Shown: piece by piece, positions 9,266 through 17,343 of the stretch
Layout: each line of letters starts with the position of its first letter
Numbering within the stretch: the stretch's first letter is position 1
Assembly: GCF_049959315.1 (NCBI RefSeq)
Contig: NZ_CP188201.1
Length of the DNA: 64,000 bases
Direction: 5' to 3' (one strand)
Origin: Serratia proteamaculans_D
GTDB taxonomy: Bacteria; Pseudomonadota; Gammaproteobacteria; Enterobacterales; Enterobacteriaceae
Made by a program: the position numbers and the translations under genes
The notes under the pieces: generated by a model
What the model was told of the DNA's origin: nothing
The model's database searches: none
What the model saw: only the letters and a program-made list of their open reading frames with translations

Positions 9266-9580
9266 GTGCTGTATATAATTAATGCCAATCACGTTTTACA
9301 GTTATCCGTCCTGGGAAAAAAACTGGATGATTACCTGGGAACAACCCTCCGCTGGAGCGCATGTGAGCCCCCATTAACACCACCGGGCAGCCGTCCTGAT
9401 AGCGTAGAGATCACCTTATCGGGTTTGCTGGCTGGCGCACACTTACGTGGTGCGGAAGGCGTCGTTGCCCTATTGGTTAATCACGAAAATCATGCCGACG
9501 AAAACGGCACGGCCATCTTGCAATATGTTTATGATTTTGGTGGTTACACTACGCCTTATGGTAAGTCAGTCGCAGCTTAA
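9266..9580 (+). CDS. Orphan reading frame, possible 5'-truncated remnant
   Basis: 104-codon open frame with no counterpart in the E. coli yhf cluster. It begins with a GTG right after an in-frame stop, with no good ribosome binding site, and has no good internal ATG. The codon choice looks like a real gene. The C-terminal half (SGLLAGAHLRGAEGV, then DENGT and YDFGGY) recalls a motif I associate with phage-type peptidoglycan-binding or lysozyme-like proteins, in which an AAHL-GxGGV segment is followed by NGTS and FGGY. That resemblance is from memory and needs a search. It ends before a GC-rich hairpin. It is either a small unrecognised gene or the 3' remnant of a longer one. Confidence 0.4.
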   Translation: MLYIINANHVLQLSVLGKKLDDYLGTTLRWSACEPPLTPPGSRPDSVEITLSGLLAGAHLRGAEGVVALLVNHENHADENGTAILQYVYDFGGYTTPYGKSVAA

Positions 9581-9587
9581 GACCCCC

Positions 9588-9605
9588 GGCGCCGGAAACG
9601 GCGCC
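9588..9605 (+). terminator. Hairpin after the orphan frame
   Basis: GGCGCC and GGCGCC pair around the loop GGAAAC, 8 nt after the orphan stop codon. No T tract follows, so it may be a weak terminator or an mRNA end-stabilising structure between yhfZ and yhfY. Confidence 0.35.
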
Positions 9606-9712
9606 CGACGATCTTTGTGATCCTGTTCAAATAACAATCGCCTGGCAGTTGTCGCCCCCGTTTGTCTCACTTAACATCGCATATTATATATTCAAAAAAA
9701 TGAGGATATAGA

Positions 9713-10066
9713 ATGATAAATCAGGGTCTGGATACGCTGCGACAAGCCAAAGTGATAGATGAAGATATTTATCAAGGCATGTTGGCGGTCATCGAGCAAC
9801 TGCAACGCCATTATTGTCTGCGACCGCTTCCCACAGAACAAGGCTGGTTAGCCATCGCACATATGGCAAATGCACTCATGCGCTGCCGTCAGCAACAACC
9901 GGTTTCCCCATTGGATAACGAAATATTGGCGGAGATCGCTGAAGCCGGAAAATTAGAAGAAATACGGGAGCTAAACACGGCACTCATGAAAAACTTCACC
10001 GTCGAACTCCACCCTGATGAAGAAGGCTACCTGCTGGCCAATTGGTACAGTTTAAGCCAACTGTAA
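9713..10066 (+). CDS. yhfY: YhfY-like PRD domain protein
   Basis: 117-residue protein similar in size and sequence style to E. coli YhfY, which consists of one PTS regulation domain (PRD). The HMANALMRC segment near residues 46-54 holds the conserved His followed by an Arg, as in PRD modules that PTS proteins phosphorylate. There is no DNA-binding domain. AGGATATAGA precedes the ATG. In this cluster it may work with YhfZ as a separate sensory module; no function has been shown to my knowledge. Confidence 0.8.
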   Translation: MINQGLDTLRQAKVIDEDIYQGMLAVIEQLQRHYCLRPLPTEQGWLAIAHMANALMRCRQQQPVSPLDNEILAEIAEAGKLEEIRELNTALMKNFTVELHPDEEGYLLANWYSLSQL

Positions 10067-10144
10067 TTCTCAAATTTATTTCTCATAAATATTCAAATAA
10101 ATGAATATTAAGCCCAGGGACGACAATCAGGAGTATAGGGAACG

Positions 10145-11320
10145 ATGTTTATTACCGCGTTACAACGGCAAAACCCTGAGTTAATCAATGCTGCACTGTC
10201 TTTGTGGCAACAGCGCATTATTCGACCGGACAGCTACGTGATCGATGTGGATGCCGTTGAGGAAAATGCCCGGCGTATCCTGCAAACGGCCCATCACTAT
10301 CACCTGACCCCCTATGTCATGAGCAAGCAGTTTGGGCGTAATCCCTGGTTGTGCCAGCGCATCATTGCTCAGGGATTTCCTGGCGTCACTGCCGTCGATT
10401 TTAAAGAGGCGCGGCAATTAATGCAGCATGGCGTGCCTTTGTCTCATGTCGGGCATCTCGTCCAGATCCCGGACGGTGAAATCGCAGCCATCCTGATGCA
10501 GCGCCCCGAGGCGATTACCGTGTTCTCTGTCGCGAAGGCGCGCGCCATTGCCGAACAGGCGCAAAAATTAAATCTCACGCAACCTTTATTACTGAAAGTC
10601 TACCATCCGGACGATCATCTCTACCCCGGCCAGGAGGGAGGATTTTTGCTGGATGAAGTGGTGGCTGCTGCCAGACAAATCACCCAGCTGGAGCACGTGA
10701 AGGTGCTTGGTGTCACCCACTTCCCATGCCTGCTAAGCCAGGAAGCTGGTGAGATTCCAAAGGTTACCCCCAATTTCTCCACCCTGATCGAAGCAGCAAC
10801 GCGCCTGCGCAAAGCGGGTTTTCAAATCGATCAGATAAATGCACCTTCGGCCAACAGTTGCTCAACCCTCGCCCAGCTCGCACAGCTTGGTGCTACCCAC
10901 GTTGAGCCCGGACATGCCTTTACAGGTACCGTCCCTGCCAACGCCTTCGGTACCGAGCCTGAATCACTGGCAATGCTATATCTGACTGAAATATCACATC
11001 ATTACCAAGACTTCAGTCTTTGTTACGGCGGCGGGCACTACCGGCGCAGCCATGTCAGGCATGCGCTGATATTCACCCCAGACGGCGAAATGCATCAAGC
11101 CGAGGTGGTACCGCCAGAGGATCACAGCATTGATTATTACCTGGGGCTACGCGGGCAATTTCCCGTCGGGAGCGCCGTGGTGATGTGTTTTCGCACGCAA
11201 ATTTTTGTAACTCGCAGCGATGTCGTCATGGTATGCGGAATTTCGCGAGGAAACCCGCAGCTTGCCGGAGTATTCGACAGCCAGGGCAATAAACTCAACA
11301 ACTCAGGAGATTTCCGGTGA
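10145..11320 (+). CDS. yhfX: YhfX-like PLP-dependent enzyme, alanine racemase N-terminal fold
   Basis: 391-residue protein of the fold-type III PLP family (alanine racemase/D-amino acid lyase barrel), 387 in E. coli. The first strand (SYVIDVDAVEENARRI) is followed by YVMSKQFGRNP, where Lys61 is the likely PLP lysine. A conserved GVTHFPC and INAPSANSC follow, with EPGHAFTGTVP near residue 255 and a C-terminal barrel with GGHYRRSH. The normal alanine racemase catalytic Tyr motif is not evident, so a racemase reaction is uncertain. Its stop overlaps the yhfW start by 4 nt, which implies translational coupling. Substrate unknown. Confidence 0.88.
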   Translation: MFITALQRQNPELINAALSLWQQRIIRPDSYVIDVDAVEENARRILQTAHHYHLTPYVMSKQFGRNPWLCQRIIAQGFPGVTAVDFKEARQLMQHGVPLSHVGHLVQIPDGEIAAILMQRPEAITVFSVAKARAIAEQAQKLNLTQPLLLKVYHPDDHLYPGQEGGFLLDEVVAAARQITQLEHVKVLGVTHFPCLLSQEAGEIPKVTPNFSTLIEAATRLRKAGFQIDQINAPSANSCSTLAQLAQLGATHVEPGHAFTGTVPANAFGTEPESLAMLYLTEISHHYQDFSLCYGGGHYRRSHVRHALIFTPDGEMHQAEVVPPEDHSIDYYLGLRGQFPVGSAVVMCFRTQIFVTRSDVVMVCGISRGNPQLAGVFDSQGNKLNNSGDFR

Positions 11321-12546
11321 ACAAGTTTGTGGTTATTGTTTTAGATGGCTTTGGTATTGGCGCGATGGACGATGTTCCTCAGTTACGCCCTCTCGATAAA
11401 GGGGCTAATACCTGTGGTCATATTTTACAAAAGCACAGCCAATTAAGGCTGCCAACGTTAGAAAAATTAGGCCTGATAAATGCTTTGGGTTTTCAACCGG
11501 ATAACGTCATGCATCCCTCTCCGGCCGCAAACTACGGCACTGCAAATTTACAGCATCAAGGCGCAGACTCCTTTATGGGGCATCAGGAAATCATGGGCAC
11601 TCGCCCTACGGCCCCAGTACGCATGCCCTTTTCCCTGGTTAGAGAGCAGGTTGCCCAGGCGCTGAATAACGCCGGTTTTCAGGTAGAGCGTGTCGCGCTA
11701 CAAGAGGGTTTATGCTATTTGCGCGTCAACGGTGCCGTCGCCATCGGCGATAATCTCGAAACCGATCCTGGTCAGGTTTATAACGTGACCGCCAATTTGG
11801 ACGCCATTGATTTCGCCACGGTTCGCGCTATTGGCGATATTGTTCGTAGCCAGGTTCAGGTAAGCCGCGTCATCGTCTTTGGCGGCAATATTGGCAGTAA
11901 TGCAGCCTTACACGACGCGGCTCAGACATCTGCGGATACCTACGTTGGGATAAACGCGCCAAAATCGGGTGTTTATCGCCATGGCTTTACCGTGGTTCAT
12001 CTCGGTTACGGCGTTGATCAGAACGTGCAAGCTGCAGCCAGTTTGCATCATATCGGCGTTCCCACAGTACTCATCGGTAAAGTCGCCGATATTGTCATTA
12101 ATCCTTATGGCACCAATTACCCGGGCATTGCCGACTCATCAGAAATCCTGCAATTGACCTTGCAGGAGGTCCAACAACCCGGCCCCGCGTTTATCTGCAC
12201 CAATATCCAGGAAACAGACCTCGCGGGTCATGCCGAAGACAGCGATCGCTATGCCGAACGGCTGCAGACTGTAGACAGCTATCTTGCTCAATTACTGCTA
12301 CTGCTTGGGGAAGATGACGCGCTGTTGGTGATGGCCGACCACGGTAATGATCCGACCATTGGCCATGCACGCCATACGCGAGAAAAAGTGCCATTACTCT
12401 TCTGGCGCGCCGGCGTTCAAGGCGTTGATCTCGGCGAACGCTCAACACTGGCTGACGTGGGGGCCACGGTATGTGATGCCTTTGGCGCCCCCCCACCACA
12501 AAGCGGCCATTCGTTCTTTTCCCAGCTCAATAAGGGGCAACTATGA
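11317..12546 (+). CDS. yhfW: YhfW-like phosphopentomutase-family metalloenzyme
   Basis: 409-residue member of the phosphopentomutase/alkaline phosphatase superfamily. Asp10 in VIVLDGFGIGA is the first metal ligand. In ADSFMGHQE, Ser85 lies where phosphopentomutase has its phosphorylated Thr and where iPGM has Ser (NSEVGH). C-terminal ligands are in ETDLAGHAED and MADHGNDPTIGHARHTRE. The gene begins with GTG overlapping the yhfX stop, and its own stop overlaps the php start (ATGA), so the three are coupled. The family suggests a phosphoryl mutase or hydrolase on a phosphorylated intermediate. No substrate is known to me. Confidence 0.88.
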   Translation: MNKFVVIVLDGFGIGAMDDVPQLRPLDKGANTCGHILQKHSQLRLPTLEKLGLINALGFQPDNVMHPSPAANYGTANLQHQGADSFMGHQEIMGTRPTAPVRMPFSLVREQVAQALNNAGFQVERVALQEGLCYLRVNGAVAIGDNLETDPGQVYNVTANLDAIDFATVRAIGDIVRSQVQVSRVIVFGGNIGSNAALHDAAQTSADTYVGINAPKSGVYRHGFTVVHLGYGVDQNVQAAASLHHIGVPTVLIGKVADIVINPYGTNYPGIADSSEILQLTLQEVQQPGPAFICTNIQETDLAGHAEDSDRYAERLQTVDSYLAQLLLLLGEDDALLVMADHGNDPTIGHARHTREKVPLLFWRAGVQGVDLGERSTLADVGATVCDAFGAPPPQSGHSFFSQLNKGQL

Positions 12547-13436
12547 ATTCATCGCCGCAATTTGATCGTCGTGGTTACACCTATGCACACGAACATCTGC
12601 ATATTGACCTGTCACCCTTCAAACAGGATATGGATTGTCGACTGGATTGCTACGCCTTACTGGTCGATGAAATGAAAACGCTGGTCAATAAAGGCGTTCT
12701 CAACCTGGTTGAAGTCACTAATCGCTATATGGGACGCAATCCACAATTCATGCTGGATTTAATGCAAGAAAGCGGCATTAACCTCCTGGCGTCAACCGGA
12801 TATTACCAGCAGGAGTTTTATCCGCCCCATGTTGCTCAACACAGCGCTCAGCAACTGGCGCAGGAAATGATCGCCGAAATAGAACAAGGTATTGACGGCA
12901 CCTCGCTGCGTGCGAGCGTTATTGCAGAAATTGGCAGCAGTGAAGGCGTTATTACCCCAACGGAAGAAAAAGTGTTTCACGCTGCCGCATTGGCACATTT
13001 GGCGACGGGAAAACCTATCTCGACCCACACCAGCTTCAGCACCATGGGGCTGGAGCAGCTACGGCTATTAACCGGCTACGGGGTGGCCGCAGAGCATATT
13101 GTTATCGGCCATTGTGACCTCCGCGATCAGTGGGAAACATTGCTACGCATTCTGGATACCGGTGCGTTAATTCAATTCGATACCATCGGAAAAAACAATT
13201 ATTACCCAGACGAAAAACGTGTGGCCACCTTACTGGCACTCGCTCAACGGGGTTTATCAGGTCAGGTCATGCTCTCGATGGATATTACCCGGCGCTCACA
13301 CCTGGCGGCCAACCAGGGCCCAGGTTTCAGCTACCTCATTGATACGTTCATTCCCATGTTATTACAGGCGGGGATCCACCAGCGGGATATTGACCTTATG
13401 TTGCGCGATAACCCCAACACTTTCTTTAAAGGATAA
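12543..13436 (+). CDS. php: Php, phosphotriesterase homology protein
   Basis: 297-residue TIM-barrel metal hydrolase, 292 in E. coli (yhfV). The first strand ends in the metal-binding HxH (His16, His18 in AHEHLHID). A Glu in IAEIGSS occupies the position where phosphotriesterases use a carboxylated Lys. THTSF and IGHCDLRD supply the next His ligands, and MDITRRSH contains the last Asp. E. coli Php lacks phosphotriesterase activity on tested substrates, so this is a lactonase, esterase or amide hydrolase candidate. Its ATG overlaps the yhfW stop, and yhfU follows 5 nt downstream. Confidence 0.92.
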   Translation: MNSSPQFDRRGYTYAHEHLHIDLSPFKQDMDCRLDCYALLVDEMKTLVNKGVLNLVEVTNRYMGRNPQFMLDLMQESGINLLASTGYYQQEFYPPHVAQHSAQQLAQEMIAEIEQGIDGTSLRASVIAEIGSSEGVITPTEEKVFHAAALAHLATGKPISTHTSFSTMGLEQLRLLTGYGVAAEHIVIGHCDLRDQWETLLRILDTGALIQFDTIGKNNYYPDEKRVATLLALAQRGLSGQVMLSMDITRRSHLAANQGPGFSYLIDTFIPMLLQAGIHQRDIDLMLRDNPNTFFKG

Positions 13437-13441
13437 AAATA

Positions 13442-13795
13442 ATGAAAAAAATCGGCATTGCAGGTTTACAACGTGAGCAAATAAAACAGGTCATTGAATC
13501 CACCGCACCCGGTAAATTTGAGTGCTTTATCCAAAACGATATGGAGGCGGCAGGTAAAGTCAAAAGCGGCGAACTGGATTATTTTATTGGTGCCTGTAAT
13601 ACCGGCGCTGGTGCAGCGCTATCTATTGCTATCGCCATTATCGGTTACAACCGCTGCTGTACCATTGCCAAACCAGGAATACAGGCCAAAGAAGAGCAAA
13701 TCGTTAAATGGATTGAAGAAGGAAGAGTGGCTTTTGGCCTTTCGGTGGAACATGTCGAACATGCCATTCCGATTTTGATTGGCCATTTGAGTTAA
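13442..13795 (+). CDS. yhfU: YhfU-like DUF2620 protein
   Basis: 117-residue small protein matching E. coli YhfU (DUF2620). It opens with a beta-alpha unit (KKIGIAGLQREQI), has a Gly/Ala-rich segment GACNTGAGAALSIAIAIIG near residues 50-70, and ends in a helix. No membrane protein character or signal peptide. It sits between php and the membrane protein gene yhfT, 5 nt after the one and 10 nt before the other. The small soluble plus large membrane pairing recalls an EIIB/EIIC arrangement. That parallel is inference; no conserved phosphocysteine motif of EIIB is clear. Confidence 0.85.
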   Translation: MKKIGIAGLQREQIKQVIESTAPGKFECFIQNDMEAAGKVKSGELDYFIGACNTGAGAALSIAIAIIGYNRCCTIAKPGIQAKEEQIVKWIEEGRVAFGLSVEHVEHAIPILIGHLS

Positions 13796-13805
13796 GGAGC
13801 CTCCC

Positions 13806-15107
13806 ATGGAGCAATATCTGCATATTGTTATCGTCGCCTTGCTCACGGGCATGACCTCGCTGCTTTCTCATCGGTCAGTTGCCGTATTTCACGACGGTAT
13901 TCGGCCCATTCTGCCGCAATTGGTTGAAGGAAATATGAACCGCCGTGAGGCCGGCAGCATTGCCTTTGGCTTGAGCATCGGTTTCGTGGCTTCCGTCGGG
14001 ATTTCATTTACCTTATCAACCGGTCTGTTGAACAGCTGGTTACTGTTTCTGCCTACCGACATTATCGGCGTGTTGGCATTTAACAGCTACCTGGCCTTCA
14101 CTTTGGGCATGGTCTGGGGCGTATTGGTCTTAACCAGCCTGGTGCCAATCAATACCCTGCTTACTGCCCTGCCGGTGGATATTCTCGGTTCGTTGGGTGA
14201 GCTTTCCAGCCCGGTGATTTCGGCTTTCGCCCTGTTCCCACTGGTGGCTATTTTTTATCAATTCGGCTGGCGTCACAGCCTGTTGGCCGCTGTCGCGGTG
14301 CTGATGGCCCGTGTGATTGTGGTGCGTTTTTACCCTTCACTTTTCCCTGAATCCATCGAAATCTTCGTCGGTATGGTCATGCTGTTGGGGATTGCCATCT
14401 TTCGTGATATTTCCCAGCGCAAGCATCATGAGAACAACCACGGCACCTCAGTTTTTGAAGAAAGAACCTCAAGAATTATCAAAAACCTGCCGCTGCTTGC
14501 CATTACCGGCGCACTGATATCGACGGTGGCCAGCCTGAAGCTGTTTGGCGGATCCGAGGTCTCTATCTACACCCTGGCAAAAGCCTGGGCCCCCGGAGTT
14601 TCCCCCGAGGAGTCGGCGGCGTTGGTGAATCAGGCAGCGCTGGCGGAATTTATGCGTGGGTTAGGTTTTATTCCGCTCATCGCCACTACCGCACTGGCCA
14701 CCGGTGTCTACGCCGTTGCCGGTTTTACCTTTGTTTTTACCGTGGGTTATCTGGCCCCCTCCCCCTGGTTGGCTGCCATTTTAGGCGCGTTAACCATCAC
14801 GCTGGAGGTCCTGTTATTACGCTCTATCGGCCGCTGGTTGAGCAATTATCCTTCGGTTCGTAACGCCTCCGACAGCATCCGCAACGCCATGAATATGCTG
14901 ATGGAGTTCGCCCTGATGATAGGTGCCATTTTTGCCTCCATCAAGATGGCGGGTTATACCGGGTTCAGCATCACCGCCGCGCTTTATTTCCTTAACGAAG
15001 CGCTGGGACGGCCAATATTGAAGATTGCCGCACCGGTTGTGGCAACCATAATATGCGGGATTTTACTGAATATTTTGTATTTCCTCGGGCTATTCGTTGT
15101 GAGTTGA
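13806..15107 (+). CDS. yhfT: YhfT-like multi-pass membrane protein, putative transporter
   Basis: 433-residue integral membrane protein similar to E. coli YhfT. About ten to twelve hydrophobic segments are apparent (for example LHIVIVALLTGMTSLL, LFPLVAIFYQFG, IICGILLNILYFLGLFVV at the C-terminus). Strong ribosome binding site AAGGAGC precedes the ATG. It is the last gene of the cluster. The E. coli cluster continues with the aminotransferase yhfS, which is not present here. Position suggests it imports the substrate of the yhf enzymes. Confidence 0.85.
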   Translation: MEQYLHIVIVALLTGMTSLLSHRSVAVFHDGIRPILPQLVEGNMNRREAGSIAFGLSIGFVASVGISFTLSTGLLNSWLLFLPTDIIGVLAFNSYLAFTLGMVWGVLVLTSLVPINTLLTALPVDILGSLGELSSPVISAFALFPLVAIFYQFGWRHSLLAAVAVLMARVIVVRFYPSLFPESIEIFVGMVMLLGIAIFRDISQRKHHENNHGTSVFEERTSRIIKNLPLLAITGALISTVASLKLFGGSEVSIYTLAKAWAPGVSPEESAALVNQAALAEFMRGLGFIPLIATTALATGVYAVAGFTFVFTVGYLAPSPWLAAILGALTITLEVLLLRSIGRWLSNYPSVRNASDSIRNAMNMLMEFALMIGAIFASIKMAGYTGFSITAALYFLNEALGRPILKIAAPVVATIICGILLNILYFLGLFVVS

Positions 15108-15192
15108 GATCTCAAATCGGCGCCACCCGGAATGTCAGAAACAGTTACTCGATGCCACACAAGAAGCTGCTCGTCGAAAAACAACAATCAAA

Positions 15193-15221
15193 CTTGCACA
15201 GTGGCGCTGTCGCTGTGCAAG
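15193..15221 (+). terminator. Hairpin after yhfT in the yhfT-gntK gap
   Basis: CTTGCACAG and CTGTGCAAG form a perfect 9-bp stem about 85 nt after the yhfT stop. No U tract follows, so it may be a Rho-dependent or mRNA-protecting structure. The 340-nt gap to gntK holds this hairpin, a CRP-like site and two GntR operators, and no credible gene. Confidence 0.4.
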
Positions 15222-15306
15222 CCATCCCTCGCATCTGCCGTTTTAATACTCCTGTTGTCAGCATGTAAAACGCTGCACCGATCCTGTTTCCCTTCCCCCA
15301 TAAAAA

Positions 15307-15322
15307 CTTGAAGCCGATCACA
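15307..15322 (+). promoter_or_regulatory. Candidate CRP site upstream of gntK
   Basis: CTTGA-AGCCGA-TCACA has a perfect right half-site (TCACA), a 3-of-5 left half and 6-nt spacing, close to the CRP consensus. It lies 55 nt upstream of the GntR operators. Catabolite control of gluconate genes is established in E. coli, so the site is plausible though imperfect. Confidence 0.4.
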
Positions 15323-15376
15323 GATAACGATCCTGGCGGCTAAAGCCCATTGCAACCGACGAAAGTTCCTTCGACA

Positions 15377-15406
15377 ATGTTACCGATAACATGTTACCGG
15401 TAACAA
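15377..15406 (+). promoter_or_regulatory. Two overlapping GntR-type operators upstream of gntK
   Basis: ATGTTACCGATAACAT (15377-15392) is a palindrome whose arms match exactly and fits the E. coli GntR consensus ATGTTA-N4-TAACAT. It shares its last two bases with a second copy, ATGTTACCGGTAACAA (15391-15406), which departs at one end base only. The centres are 14 nt apart. GntR releases DNA on binding gluconate. The gntR gene itself is not in this window. Confidence 0.85.
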
Positions 15407-15447
15407 AGAGAATAAGGTAACGTCTCTCATCGTTTTGGAGCTAAGCC

Positions 15448-15987
15448 ATGACCAATAATCAAAACCGTATTTACGTCATTATGGGCGTTTCCGGCAGCGG
15501 CAAGTCCGCTGTGGCCGCCGCAGCGGCCCGCCAACTGTCTGCCGGGTTCCTCGACGGTGATTTTCTGCACCCACGCAGTAATATCTTGAAAATGGCCGCC
15601 GGCGAACCGCTGAATGATGAAGACCGTGCCCCTTGGCTGGCCGCACTCAACGACGCCGCCTTCGCCATGCAGCGCACCAACAATGTTTCGGTTATCGTCT
15701 GTTCAGCACTGAAAAAACACTACCGCGATCGCCTGCGTGCCGGTAACGGCAACCTGTCGTTCATCTACCTGCACGGTGACTTCCCGGTGATTGAAGCTCG
15801 CCTGGCAGCCCGCAACGGTCACTTCTTCAAACCGCAGATGCTGGTGACACAGTTTGCTGCATTGGAACAACCGGGCGCAGATGAGAGTGACGTGATGTCT
15901 GTGGACATCAACCAGCCGCTGGAAGGGGTGATCGCCGATACGGTGAAACATATCCAAAGCTTCCTGCCACAGGACGTGTGCGCGTGA
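15448..15987 (+). CDS. gntK: Gluconokinase
   Basis: 179-residue kinase that phosphorylates gluconate to 6-phosphogluconate using ATP; 175 residues in E. coli and very similar. The P-loop GVSGSGKSA starts near residue 13, FLDGDFLHP follows near 35, and the substrate region AFAMQRTN and the lid VCSALKKHYRDRLR follow. It feeds edd. The stop overlaps the GTG start of gntU, giving translational coupling. Expression is likely governed by the operators 42-71 nt upstream. Confidence 0.96.
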   Translation: MTNNQNRIYVIMGVSGSGKSAVAAAAARQLSAGFLDGDFLHPRSNILKMAAGEPLNDEDRAPWLAALNDAAFAMQRTNNVSVIVCSALKKHYRDRLRAGNGNLSFIYLHGDFPVIEARLAARNGHFFKPQMLVTQFAALEQPGADESDVMSVDINQPLEGVIADTVKHIQSFLPQDVCA

Positions 15988-17321
15988 ATACTGTAACGCT
16001 GGTCGGTACCGCAGTCGGCTCTGTTCTCTTATTGCTGTTTCTGGTGATGAAGGCGCGTATGCACGCCTTCGTCGCATTAATGCTGGTGTCTATCGCCGCC
16101 GGGATCTTCTCCGGCATGCCGCTGGAGCGCATCGCCGATACCATGCAAAAAGGCATGGGCGATACGCTGGGTTTCCTGGCGATCGTGGTGGCGCTGGGCG
16201 CGATGTTCGGCAAGATACTGCATGAGGTCGGTGCGCTGGATCAAATTGCGGCACATTTGCTGAAACGTTTCGGCCAAAGCAAGGCCCACTACGCGCTCGG
16301 CATTGCCGGTTTGATCTGCGCCCTGCCGCTGTTCTTTGACGTGGCCGTAGTGCTGCTGATCGGCATCGTGTTTGCCGTGGCGCGCCGCACCGACGGCAAC
16401 ATCGTTAAGCTGGCCATCCCGCTGTTTGCCGGTGTCGCCGCCGCCGCTTCGTTCTTGCTGCCGGGGCCGGTACCGATGTTGCTGGCTTCACAAATGAAGG
16501 CCGACTTCGGCTGGATGATTGCCATCGGTCTGGTCGCCGCAGTGCTCGGCATGCTGATTGCAGGCCCGTTATACGGCAGCTTTATCAGCCGCTATGTTAA
16601 CTGGTCAATGCCGGCGGATGAAAACGAACCGGTGCTGAACACCGCCAAACTGCCGTCATTTGGCCTTAGCCTGGCGCTGGTACTCTGCCCATTGGTACTG
16701 GTCGGCATGAAGACCATTGGTGCCCGCCTGGTCACGCCTGGCTCACAGTTGCAACAGTGGCTGGAATTTATTGGCCACCCGTTTATCGCCATTTTGGTCG
16801 CCTGTTTGATCGTGATTTATGGTCTGGCAAAACCACGCGGCATGACCAATGAACAAACGCTGGCCATCTGCTCTGCGGCAGTGCAGCCCGCCGGGATCAT
16901 TCTGCTGATGACCGGCGCCGGTGGCGTCTTCAAACAGATTTTGGTGGATTCCGGCGTCGGCCCGGCATTGGGTGACGCCATGATTGGCACTGGTCTGCCG
17001 ATCGCCGTCGCGGCCTTTGTGCTGTCCGCCATGGTACGAGTGATTCAGGGATCTGCCACCGTGGCCTGTCTGACCACCGTCGGCCTGGTGTTACCGGTGA
17101 CCAGCCAACTGGGGCTCGGCGGCGGCCAACTGGCCGCGCTGGCTATCTGTATTGCCGGTGGATCTATCGTCCTCAGCCACGTCAACGACGCCGGTTTCTG
17201 GCTGTTCGGCAAATTTACCGGTGCCAATGAGCTGCAAACGCTGAAAACCTGGACGGTGATGGAAACCATTCTGGGTAGCGTGGGCGGGATTATCGGCATG
17301 ATTGCTTTCACCCTGTTTTAA
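15984..17321 (+). CDS. gntU: Gluconate permease, GntU type
   Basis: 445-residue gluconate:H+ symporter of the GntP family, closest to E. coli GntU (446 residues). Many hydrophobic segments are seen, and family signatures include the GAMFGKILHE region near residue 70, ICALPLFFDVAVVLL near 110, RVIQGSATVACLT near 355 and SHVNDAGFWLFGKF near 405. Two GTG codons are possible, at 15978 and 15984. The second gives a start that aligns with GntU and overlaps the gntK stop as GTGA, so it was chosen. It imports the substrate of gntK. Confidence 0.94.
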   Translation: MNTVTLVGTAVGSVLLLLFLVMKARMHAFVALMLVSIAAGIFSGMPLERIADTMQKGMGDTLGFLAIVVALGAMFGKILHEVGALDQIAAHLLKRFGQSKAHYALGIAGLICALPLFFDVAVVLLIGIVFAVARRTDGNIVKLAIPLFAGVAAAASFLLPGPVPMLLASQMKADFGWMIAIGLVAAVLGMLIAGPLYGSFISRYVNWSMPADENEPVLNTAKLPSFGLSLALVLCPLVLVGMKTIGARLVTPGSQLQQWLEFIGHPFIAILVACLIVIYGLAKPRGMTNEQTLAICSAAVQPAGIILLMTGAGGVFKQILVDSGVGPALGDAMIGTGLPIAVAAFVLSAMVRVIQGSATVACLTTVGLVLPVTSQLGLGGGQLAALAICIAGGSIVLSHVNDAGFWLFGKFTGANELQTLKTWTVMETILGSVGGIIGMIAFTLF

Positions 17322-17343
17322 AACACCATAACGACATAACAGC

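Noticed and set aside
15053..15268. 71-codon frame over the end of yhfT and the following gap
   Set aside because: It mostly overlaps yhfT in another frame and has no ribosome site; the gap holds hairpin and operator signals instead.
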